Source of the DNA: an uncultured bacterium
Lineage (GTDB): Bacteria > Actinomycetota > Coriobacteriia > Coriobacteriales > Coriobacteriaceae
Length of the DNA: 18,649 bases
Reading direction: 5' to 3'
NCBI GenBank assembly: GCA_905216075.1
Contig: CAJMSO010000011.1
Coordinates: forward strand, 1 to 18,649
Every line of letters starts with the position of its first letter. The first letter of the stretch is position 1. The notes under the pieces are model-generated. The model searched no databases and had not been told where the DNA came from. It worked only from the letters and a program-made list of their open reading frames with translations. Below are positions 13,217-18,649 of the stretch, in pieces. The translations under genes were made by a program, and so were the position numbers.

Positions 13217-13443
13217 GAGGAGTGAGCAGGCCGCATGCTGCATCTCAGCTACGTCAACTTGGCTGAACCGAGAGGGCCGCTTGGGCTTTTGCTCGATATG
13301 AGTTCCGCACGCAAAGAAGGCCACTTAATGTGGCCTTCGTCTTGCGCAGGACTGTCCGAAATAGCGAGCAAATGCCCAAGCGGCCCTCTCGGTTCAGCCC
13401 TGAAGCGGTACTAGAGATGCAGCACGCGGTCGCGGATCTCCTC
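13217..13443. repeat. Giant imperfect palindrome overlapping the nrdD 3' end
   Basis: The core arms 13261-13295 and 13365-13399 match over 35 nt with one mismatch, 26 of them (13261-13286 with 13374-13399) perfectly. Homology continues outward: 13236-13246 pairs with 13414-13424, and 13217-13222 with 13438-13443, all centred on 13330. The right arm includes the last codons of nrdD. The left arm, read on the plus strand, gives FEE*AGRMLHL against TEEIRDRVLHL at the NrdD C-terminus (22 of 33 nt identical), so it looks like a decayed inverted copy of the nrdD 3' end and its flank. Both arms also carry short open frames starting GTG-GCC-TTC and sharing PKRPSRFS and EMQHA, without ribosome-binding sites. 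The 13125-13216 flank holds a 15-nt imperfect direct repeat (13148-13162, 13182-13196) and no gene. Confidence 0.8.
13316..13338 (-). terminator. Hairpin at the centre of the palindrome, possible nrdD terminator
   Basis: GAAGGCCAC (13316-13324) and GTGGCCTTC (13330-13338) form a 9-bp stem with a 5-nt loop. On the minus strand the stem's own final TTC is followed by TTTGC, a short T-rich tail. It lies about 75 nt past the nrdD stop codon and may terminate part of the nrdD transcript before nrdG. Confidence 0.45.
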
Positions 13444-15633
13444 AGTTCGACCCTGGTTCCAGAACTGGGTACCGATGTAGCCGCACGTACGACGGGCGAC
13501 GTTCATCTTCTCCTGGTCACGATTGCCGCAATTGGGGCACTCCCACACCAGCTTGCCATCGTCCTCGACAATCTTGATCTCACCGTCGTAGCCGCACACC
13601 TGGCAGTAGTCGCTCTTGGTGTTGAGCTCGGCGTACATGATGTTGTCGTAGATGTACTGCATCACGCGAATGACAGCCTTAAGGTTGTCCTGCATGTTGG
13701 GAACCTCGACGTAGGAGATAGCACCGCCCGGCGAAAGCTGCTGGAACATGCCCTCAAACTTAAGCTTGTCGAAGGCATCGATCTCCTCGGACACGTGGAC
13801 GTGATAGCTGTTAGTAATGTAGCCCTTGTCCGTCACGCCCGGAATAATGCCAAAACGGCGCTGCAGGCACTTGGCAAACTTATACGTCGTCGACTCCAAC
13901 GGCGTGCCGTACAGCGAGAAATCGATGTCGCTCGCGGCTTTCCACTCCGCACACTTGTCGTTCATGCGCTGCATGACCGCCATGGCAAAGGGCGTGCCCT
14001 CCTTCTCGGTGTGGCTGTGGCCCGTCATGTACTTGACGCACTCATACAGGCCGGCATAACCCAGACTAATGGTGGAGTAACCGCCCACGAGCAGCTTGTC
14101 GATCGTCTCGCCCTTCTTAAGGCGCGCCAGGGCGCCGTACTGCCAAAGGATCGGCGCGGCATCCGAAAGCGTGCCCATCAGGCGCTCATGGCGGCACAGC
14201 AGGGCACGATGGCACAGCTCAAGGCGCTCATCGAAGATCTTCCAGAACTTGTCCATATCCTGGTGCGAGCTCAGCGCGACATCGGGCAGATTGATGGTCA
14301 CAACACCCTGGTTAAAGCGACCATAGTACTTAGGCTTGGTCGGGTCATAGTTCAGCGCGTTGGCGACATTGTTAAAGCCGTTGCCCGAACGGTCGGGCGT
14401 CAGGAAACTACGGCAACCCATGCAGGTGTAGCAATCGCCATTGCCGGCGGTCTCGCCCTTAGACAGCTTGAGCTCGCGCATCTTCTTCTCGGAGATGTAA
14501 TCGGGCACCATGCGCTTGGCGGTGCACTTCGCAGCCAGCTGAGTCAGGTAGAAGTACGGGGAATCCTCGTAAACGTTATCGTCCTCGAGCACATAGATAA
14601 GCTTGGGGAACGCCGGGGTGATCCACACGCCAGCCTCGTTCTTAACGCCCTCATAGCGCTGACGAAGCGTCTCCTCCACAATCATGGCAAGGTCGTGCTT
14701 CTCCTGGGGCGTACGGGCCTCATTGAGATACATAAAGACCGTCACGAACGGCGCCTGGCCATTCGTGGTCATAAGGGTCACGACCTGATACTGAATCGTC
14801 TGGACGCCGCGACGGATCTCATCGCGCAGGCGATCCTCAACGACCTCGCGAACCTTCTCGGCAGATGCCGAAACACCGAGCTCCTCAAGCTCGCGAGCGA
14901 CCTCGCCGCGAATCTTCTGACGGCTCACCTCGACAAACGGGGCGAGATGGGTCAGCGAAATTGACTGGCCGCCGTACTGCGAGGAAGCAACCTGGGCGAT
15001 GATCTGCGTCGCGATGTTGCAGGCGGTCGAGAAGCTGTGCGGCTTCTCGATCAGCGTGCCCGAGATAACAGTACCGTTCTGGAGCATATCCTCCAGGTTC
15101 ACCAGATCGCAGTTATGCATGTGCTGGGCAAAGTAATCCGAATCGTGGAAATGGATCAGGCCCTCATTATGGGCATCCACGATCTCCTGGGGCAGCAGCA
15201 CGCGCTGCGTCAGGTCCTTGGAGATCTCGCCGGCCATGTAATCGCGCTGAACGGAGTTGACGGTCGGGTTCTTGTTAGAGTTCTCCTGCTTGACCTCTTC
15301 GTTATTGCACTCAATCAGCGACAGGATTTTGTCGTCGGTCGTGTTCTTTTGGCGCTTCAGGCTCTGAACATAGCGATAGATGATGTAGTGGCGAGCGACC
15401 TCGTAGCAGTCGAGACGCATGATCTCGTCCTCGACCAGATCCTGGATCTCCTCGACCGATACGGTATGGCCGGCATTCTCACATGCCTCAGCGACGTTTT
15501 GTGCTGCGTAGATCACCTGGCGGTCGGTAAGGCGAGAGCCCTCCTCGACCTCCAAGTTTGCGGCACGGATCGCATTGACGATCTTATCGATGTCAAAGGT
15601 AACCTCGGTGCCGCTGCGCTTGATGATCTTCAT
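13411..15633 (-). CDS. nrdD: Anaerobic (class III) ribonucleoside-triphosphate reductase
   Basis: A 740-residue glycyl-radical enzyme reducing NTPs to dNTPs without oxygen. The N-terminal ATP-cone (about 1-90, MKIIKRSGTEVTFDIDKIVNAI) senses ATP/dATP. The catalytic barrel includes HFHDSDYF, CDLVNLEDMLQNG and SISLTHLAPF, and CYTCMGCRSF supplies active-site Cys. The C-terminal zinc site is CQVCG and CPNCG. The radical loop RTCGYIGT puts the radical on Gly718, followed by NQGRTEEI. The start at 15633 gives the ATP-cone opening and has AGAGG upstream; an earlier in-frame ATG at 15663 adds 10 unconserved residues. It is activated by NrdG, encoded downstream. Two NrdR-box-like sites at the promoter suggest repression by NrdR. 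The last codons lie in a giant palindrome. Confidence 0.97.
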   Translation of the reverse strand: MKIIKRSGTEVTFDIDKIVNAIRAANLEVEEGSRLTDRQVIYAAQNVAEACENAGHTVSVEEIQDLVEDEIMRLDCYEVARHYIIYRYVQSLKRQKNTTDDKILSLIECNNEEVKQENSNKNPTVNSVQRDYMAGEISKDLTQRVLLPQEIVDAHNEGLIHFHDSDYFAQHMHNCDLVNLEDMLQNGTVISGTLIEKPHSFSTACNIATQIIAQVASSQYGGQSISLTHLAPFVEVSRQKIRGEVARELEELGVSASAEKVREVVEDRLRDEIRRGVQTIQYQVVTLMTTNGQAPFVTVFMYLNEARTPQEKHDLAMIVEETLRQRYEGVKNEAGVWITPAFPKLIYVLEDDNVYEDSPYFYLTQLAAKCTAKRMVPDYISEKKMRELKLSKGETAGNGDCYTCMGCRSFLTPDRSGNGFNNVANALNYDPTKPKYYGRFNQGVVTINLPDVALSSHQDMDKFWKIFDERLELCHRALLCRHERLMGTLSDAAPILWQYGALARLKKGETIDKLLVGGYSTISLGYAGLYECVKYMTGHSHTEKEGTPFAMAVMQRMNDKCAEWKAASDIDFSLYGTPLESTTYKFAKCLQRRFGIIPGVTDKGYITNSYHVHVSEEIDAFDKLKFEGMFQQLSPGGAISYVEVPNMQDNLKAVIRVMQYIYDNIMYAELNTKSDYCQVCGYDGEIKIVEDDGKLVWECPNCGNRDQEKMNVARRTCGYIGTQFWNQGRTEEIRDRVLHL

Positions 15634-15857
15634 CCTCTTGCCTCTTTCGCGTCGTAGCCTCATTGCGCTTCAGGGCCAAACGATGCCCGGCAGGGTTTGC
15701 CCCTGTCTTGCGGCGCCGTTGCGCAATCTGTGTTTTCGATAACCATAGGCCCTCATGCGGACAATCCTCGCAGCCAATCAAGGGGCTCAAAGATCCATCC
15801 AAATGGGGCGAATAAGGTCCTCGTTCTCTGTCCGCCATCTATCATACGACAAAGAGG
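15634..15857 (-). other. nrdD 5' untranslated leader, about 220 nt
   Basis: From the predicted start of transcription near 15853 to the nrdD start. It has small GC hairpins, such as CAGGG-CCCTG, but I recognise no riboswitch class. A minus-strand open frame (15593-15838) lacks a ribosome-binding site and runs into nrdD out of frame, so I do not call it a gene. Confidence 0.4.
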
Positions 15858-15873
15858 CATCTATATCCTGTAT
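15858..15873 (-). promoter_or_regulatory. Second, weaker NrdR-box-like site
   Basis: This 16-bp site matches the NrdR-box pattern (ACACTATATATAGTGT type) at about 9 of 16 positions, with CTATAT and GT intact. Its centre is 32 bp, about three helical turns, from the stronger box at 15890-15905, the usual spacing of NrdR box pairs. It overlaps the -10 element. Confidence 0.5.
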
Positions 15874-15889
15874 TCTTTTTTTAGGTCAA
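15860..15889 (-). promoter_or_regulatory. nrdD promoter
   Basis: On the minus strand: -35 TTGACC (15884-15889), 18-bp A-rich spacer, -10 TATAGA (15860-15865). The -10 is overlapped by the weak NrdR-like box and the -35 abuts the strong one, an arrangement fit for repression. Confidence 0.65.
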
Positions 15890-15905
15890 ACACAACATAT
15901 AGTGT
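15890..15905 (-). promoter_or_regulatory. NrdR-box-like operator
   Basis: The sequence ACACAACATATAGTGT is a near-perfect palindrome (CAC ... GTG ends, ATAT core) matching the known NrdR box, extended by A and T at the ends. NrdR is the dATP/ATP-sensing repressor of ribonucleotide reductase genes. The site is immediately upstream of the nrdD -35 element. Confidence 0.7.
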
Positions 15906-16006
15906 TTCAGCAGGTCAAAGCAATTAGTCATTTTGCAGACGCATTAATTATGAGGGGTTCTTGGCAAGTCGGTAAAACGTTATCAACACGACTACCTGCA
16001 TGGCAG

Positions 16007-16099
16007 TTATAAAACCCCCTTAGTCAAGCCGCTGACAAATCCTACCAAAACCAAGCCGCCCACGCCAAAAGAATCCAAAAGATTATGCTTGACCAACAT
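16007..16099 (-). CDS. Possible 30-residue hydrophobic small ORF or gene remnant
   Basis: An ATG-started frame of 30 residues with a hydrophobic middle (GVGGLVLVGFV, about 12-22) and basic ends, ending at TAA. The same frame is open 15 codons further upstream (GRRLIACVLTERDRN) to a TAG. There is no clear ribosome-binding site, and its T-rich codons (TTT, CTT, TTG) are unlike its neighbours. It may be a small membrane peptide, a remnant of a longer gene, or chance. The remaining sequence (15907-16006, 16100-16220) holds no gene that I can support; 16180-16220 contains repeats of an ATTTGG(T/C)GG type. Confidence 0.25.
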   Translation of the reverse strand: MLVKHNLLDSFGVGGLVLVGFVSGLTKGVL

Positions 16100-16220
16100 G
16101 TTGCGGTCACGCTCGGTCAGGACGCATGCAATCAGCCGGCGCCCCTACGGGATGCGAAGACCATCGCGTACAAACCTTGGATCAATATTTGGTGGCTTAT
16201 TTGGCGGCGTACTTGGTGAC

Positions 16221-16255
16221 AAAAAAACAGCCCAGAGGACATAGCCTCTGGGCTG
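16221..16255 (-). terminator. Rho-independent terminator of the tRNA pair
   Basis: On the minus strand an 11-bp perfect stem (16245-16255 with 16228-16238, 6-nt loop) is followed by seven T. It lies 9 nt after the CCA end of tRNA-Val. Confidence 0.95.
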
Positions 16256-16263
16256 CGAACATT

Positions 16264-16338
16264 TGGTGGGCGTTAGAAGATTTGAACTTCTGACCTCTTC
16301 CGTGTCAGGGAAGCGCTCTCCCCCTGAGCTAAACGCCC
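16264..16338 (-). tRNA. tRNA-Val (anticodon GAC)
   Basis: A 75-nt gene including encoded CCA. The acceptor stem GGGCGTT pairs with AACGCCC, with discriminator A and then CCA. The D arm is TAGCTCAG-GGGGAGAGC; the anticodon arm CTTCC-CTGACAC-GGAAG has loop anticodon GAC, reading GUC and GUU; the T arm AGAAG-TTCAAAT-CTTCT is standard. It follows tRNA-Gly after a 3-nt spacer. Confidence 0.97.
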
Positions 16339-16341
16339 AAA

Positions 16342-16417
16342 TGGAGCGGACAACGGGGCTCGAACCCGCGACCCCAACCTTGGCAAGGTTGTGCTCTACC
16401 AACTGAGCCATGTCCGC
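16342..16417 (-). tRNA. tRNA-Gly (anticodon GCC)
   Basis: A 76-nt gene including encoded CCA. The acceptor stem GCGGACA pairs with TGTCCGC, with discriminator T and CCA. The anticodon arm CAACC-TTGCCAA-GGTTG has anticodon GCC, reading GGC and GGU. The T arm CGGGTTCGAGCCCCG is canonical. It is first in the two-tRNA transcript, starting about 6 nt after the predicted transcription start. Confidence 0.97.
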
Positions 16418-16429
16418 TTACGAGGATTA

Positions 16430-16458
16430 ATCTTACGTGATGCCCGCATCCTATGCAA
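16430..16458 (-). promoter_or_regulatory. tRNA operon promoter
   Basis: On the minus strand: -35 TTGCAT (16453-16458), 17-bp spacer, -10 TAAGAT (16430-16435); transcription would begin near 16423. Directly upstream is an A/T-rich palindrome (16460-16477, arms AACTTTT and AAAAGTT), a possible UP element typical of stable-RNA promoters, in an otherwise GC-rich region. Confidence 0.8.
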
Positions 16459-16549
16459 GAACTTTTTTTGAAAAGTTTTGCGACGCTCTCGCGAGGGCAT
16501 CAGTCGTCACGAAAGGCGCGAACAAACGCAGGCTCGCAGCGAGATGCCC

Positions 16550-18283
16550 CTACATCTCACCGAGCATGATCCAGGCAGAGCTGTCCTGCGCGAGCCTGCC
16601 GTCTGCAAGCGGTGATGAGGTGAGCAGGACCCTGCCCGCCGGCAGCTCCACGGGTGCTGCACCGAAGTTCGTCACACACGCCCAGCCGTTATCGCGGCGA
16701 TAGGCGATGACGCCGCCCTCAGCGCCCTCGGCACCATCCGCAAGACCGGTGCGCCCGTCAAGATCGAGCCACGCAAGATCGTTGGCGCACCCGCGCAGCT
16801 TGCGCCGCAGCCAGAGGGCGTCACGATAGAGCGCAAGCATCGATGTCGGGTCCGTTTCTTCCCTATCGGCAGCATAATCGGAAAACCATGCAGGCTGCGG
16901 CAGATGGGGCGCCGCATCGGCGTCTGCCGGCGAAAACCCAAACGATCCGCCCTGCGCGGGATCGTCCGCCGCCACCCACGGCAGGGGCACACGGCAGCCG
17001 TCGCGCCCCTTCTCACGCTTCGGTCCGCGCGTATTGGTCGCAGTAGGATCTTCGAGTGCAGCCCACGGGATGTCAGCCACCTCAAAAAGGCCGAGCTCCT
17101 CACCCTGATACACGTATGCCGAGCCCGGAAGCGCCAGTTCAAGCAAAAGGGCCGCCCGCGCGCGGCGCTCGCCGAGTTCACGGTCCTCGTCATAAGACGA
17201 CCCGTCGCGTAAGAGCCAGTCGAGCGCAATCTGGTGGTAGCGCGTCGCCTTGATTTGCGGCAGGGCATAGCGTGTCGCCACGCGCGGCACGTCGTGGTTG
17301 GAGAGCACCCAGGTCGAGGCGGAATCGGATTCGACGGCTGCCTTCAAGCCCTTCTCGATTGCAGTGTGCATGTCATCATAGGTCCAAGTGGCCTTGGCAA
17401 ACTCAAAGTTGAATGTCTGGCCAAGCTCGCTGGGACGCGCATAGAGATACTGGCGCTCGGGCAGCACCCACGCCTCGGCAACGGCACTGCGCGGCGGATT
17501 ATAGCGGTCGAACACGCGGCGCCACTCGCGATAGATCTCGTGGACCTCATTGCGGTCCCACAGCGGATGGGTGCCGTCGTCAACCATGTCATCGCCCTCG
17601 GCGAGATGCCACCGGTCGAGGTCATCGCGGTCGAGATCCTTGGCGAGACCCTGCGCCACATCAATGCGAAAGCCGTCGACGCCTCGATCGCTCCAAAACG
17701 CCAGGACGTCGCAAAAGAGCGCGTGAACCTCAGGGCATGACCAGTCAAAGTCCGGCTGCTCGGGCGTAAACATGTGCAGATACCACTGACCGTCCGCAAC
17801 ACGCGTCCATGCGGGGCCGCCAAAGTTGGCATTCCAATTGGTGGGAGGCAGCTCGCCATGCTCGCCGCGACCATCGCGGAAGATATAACGGGCGCGTTCG
17901 GGCGATCCGGGGCCGGCGGCAAGAGCGGCTTTGAACCAGGGGTGCTGGTTGGATGAATGGTTGGGCACGATGTCGACGATGACCTTGATGCCGCGCGCGT
18001 GAGCCGCAGCGATCATGTCATCGAAGTCGTCAAGCGAGCCGAGACGCGGGTCGACATCGCAGTAGTCCGCCACATCATAGCCGCCATCGACAAGAGGCGA
18101 TGGGTAAAACGGGCTCAGCCAGATGGCCTCGATACCCAGCCGCTCAAGATAGTCCATCTGCTGGGTAATGCCCGCGATATCGCCCAGACCCGAACCAGTC
18201 GAATCCTTAAACGAGCGCGGGTAGATCTGATAGATCGCGGCATCGGACATCCATGAGCGCGAAGAAGACTTTTCTGTAGCCAT
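16550..18283 (-). CDS. GH13 alpha-glucosidase (oligosaccharide hydrolase)
   Basis: A 577-residue cytoplasmic glycoside hydrolase family 13 enzyme, with no signal peptide. The four conserved regions are present: DIVPNHSS (Asp104, His109), GFRIDVAQG with nucleophile Asp208, AEAWV with acid/base Glu270, and LSNHDVPR with transition-state stabiliser Asp331. The opening AAIYQIYPRSFKDSTGSGLGDIAGI and the VAQGLAKDL after the nucleophile resemble actinobacterial alpha-glucosidases (near subfamily 30). Val after the nucleophile is often seen in alpha-1,6-acting enzymes, so isomaltose-type oligosaccharides are possible, but maltose-type substrates fit too. A C-terminal beta domain (about 500-577) completes the fold. 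The start at 18283 follows GGGAG and gives the family opening; the longer frame runs into a palindrome. No transporter or sugar regulator is adjacent in the window. Confidence 0.92.
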   Translation of the reverse strand: MATEKSSSRSWMSDAAIYQIYPRSFKDSTGSGLGDIAGITQQMDYLERLGIEAIWLSPFYPSPLVDGGYDVADYCDVDPRLGSLDDFDDMIAAAHARGIKVIVDIVPNHSSNQHPWFKAALAAGPGSPERARYIFRDGRGEHGELPPTNWNANFGGPAWTRVADGQWYLHMFTPEQPDFDWSCPEVHALFCDVLAFWSDRGVDGFRIDVAQGLAKDLDRDDLDRWHLAEGDDMVDDGTHPLWDRNEVHEIYREWRRVFDRYNPPRSAVAEAWVLPERQYLYARPSELGQTFNFEFAKATWTYDDMHTAIEKGLKAAVESDSASTWVLSNHDVPRVATRYALPQIKATRYHQIALDWLLRDGSSYDEDRELGERRARAALLLELALPGSAYVYQGEELGLFEVADIPWAALEDPTATNTRGPKREKGRDGCRVPLPWVAADDPAQGGSFGFSPADADAAPHLPQPAWFSDYAADREETDPTSMLALYRDALWLRRKLRGCANDLAWLDLDGRTGLADGAEGAEGGVIAYRRDNGWACVTNFGAAPVELPAGRVLLTSSPLADGRLAQDSSAWIMLGEM

Positions 18284-18475
18284 GGGGCGTATCTCCCTTG
18301 CAACGAGGTTATGCGAGATGCCCACGATGATACGCCCAAAGCGGACATTCGCGACAAACAACGCCACAGCCACGCCCCAAAACGATCGCCCCCTCTCGGG
18401 TTCAAGCCTCCTGGGACGAATCGACCGATTAGTGAAAAGAACGGAAGACCCACTTTCTCGGCCACGACAGCGAGC

Positions 18476-18571
18476 GGGCTCCGGGTGCCCCAGGTTGCCG
18501 CGAAAGAGGAGGGAAGCGTACTTTATGTACGCGACCGACGATTGAGGGGCAAGATGGGGTGCCCGGGGCTC
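18476..18571. repeat. Large structured palindrome upstream of the GH13 gene
   Basis: Outer arms 18476-18492 and 18555-18571 pair over 17 bp, with four positions as G-U wobbles in plus-strand RNA. A next stem follows after a 2 by 2 internal loop (18495-18499 with 18548-18552). A perfect inner hairpin, GCGTAC-TTTAT-GTACGC, lies at 18516-18532. This nested structure is too ordered for chance. It may be a dispersed intergenic repeat or a small structured RNA. Apart from this, 18284-18475 shows no gene and no clear promoter for the GH13 gene. Confidence 0.65.
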
Positions 18572-18586
18572 GCGCAGCGTCAATCA

Positions 18587-18611
18587 AAACCACTCCTAAA
18601 AGGGGTGGTTT
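18587..18611 (-). terminator. Hairpin terminator of an upstream minus-strand gene beyond the window
   Basis: Stem AAACCACTCCT (18587-18597) with AGGGGTGGTTT (18601-18611), 11 bp with one wobble and a 3-nt loop. On the minus strand it ends GGTTTTGATT, a T-rich tail. The gene it serves would lie to the right of 18649. Confidence 0.6.
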
Positions 18612-18649
18612 GCTCTTAGGGTATAACCCTTGGATTTCCGGCACGCGTC

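Noticed and set aside
13136..13324. Minus-strand 62-codon frame between nrdD and nrdG as a gene
   Set aside because: Its start lies inside the palindrome's central hairpin and has no ribosome-binding site; I treat it as part of the repeat.
12999..13443. Insertion sequence with terminal inverted repeats
   Set aside because: No transposase frame lies between the arms and no target-site duplication is evident; a small non-autonomous element remains possible and is covered under findings.
12985..13450. CRISPR array
   Set aside because: The repeats here are inverted, unequal and few; there is no regular repeat-spacer pattern and no cas gene in the window.
13330..14964. Plus-strand frame of 544 codons opposite nrdD
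   Set aside because: Almost all of it is antisense to nrdD, with a GTG start inside a hairpin and no ribosome-binding site. Only the first 27 codons, in the palindrome, are of interest.
15593..15838. 81-codon minus-strand frame overlapping the nrdD start
   Set aside because: It has no ribosome-binding site, sits in the predicted leader and overlaps nrdD in another frame.
16145..16411. 88-codon minus-strand frame
   Set aside because: It is a translation through the two tRNA genes and their terminator.

Overview
This 18.6 kb window is GC-rich, densely coding bacterial chromosome. The class III (anaerobic) ribonucleotide reductase genes nrdD and nrdG, the style of the small secreted protein and the overall gene set suggest an anaerobic gut actinobacterium of the Coriobacteriia, most likely Collinsella or a close relative. 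That assignment is inferred from gene content and protein style; no rRNA is present to confirm it.

Layout, left to right. (1) 1-1541: a two-helix small membrane protein and a secreted protein with a C-terminal domain resembling 3D/RlpA-like barrels, both on the minus strand, each followed by a hairpin. (2) 1601-4087: metY (O-acetylhomoserine sulfhydrylase, minus) diverges from a LysR-type regulator (plus). The metY transcript has a clear promoter and a leader of about 175 nt. In that leader is a 17-residue ORF with two Cys codons and a hairpin over its 3' half, which suggests translation-coupled attenuation. (3) 4187-6707, plus: rnhA, a Gfo/Idh/MocA oxidoreductase coupled to acylphosphatase, and a PerR-type Fur regulator. 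(4) 6784-8675, minus: a SlyD-like FKBP isomerase, an orphan UreE-like protein 3 nt behind it, then a Cof-type HAD phosphatase. (5) 8796-10660, plus: an M19 dipeptidase and a YgjP/DUF45 metal-dependent hydrolase. (6) 10667-15633, minus: nrdD, nrdG, folE, an HD-domain protein and folB, read in that order. nrdD is preceded by a promoter with two NrdR-box-like sites 32 bp apart. (7) 16264-16417, minus: tRNA-Gly(GCC) and tRNA-Val(GAC) with their own promoter and a strong terminator. (8) 16550-18283, minus: a GH13 alpha-glucosidase.

The most unusual parts are non-coding. Between nrdD and nrdG lie 426 bp containing three inverted repeats. One is a giant palindrome whose left arm looks like a decayed inverted copy of the nrdD 3' end. 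A further structured palindrome (18476-18571) lies upstream of the GH13 gene. The best candidates for something undescribed are the metY leader, the nrdD-nrdG palindromes, and the SlyD/UreE-like pair without any urease genes in view.

Functionally the window is mostly housekeeping: sulfur assimilation into homocysteine, anaerobic dNTP synthesis, pterin/folate synthesis (folE and folB), peroxide or metal sensing, peptide and oligosaccharide breakdown, and translation.
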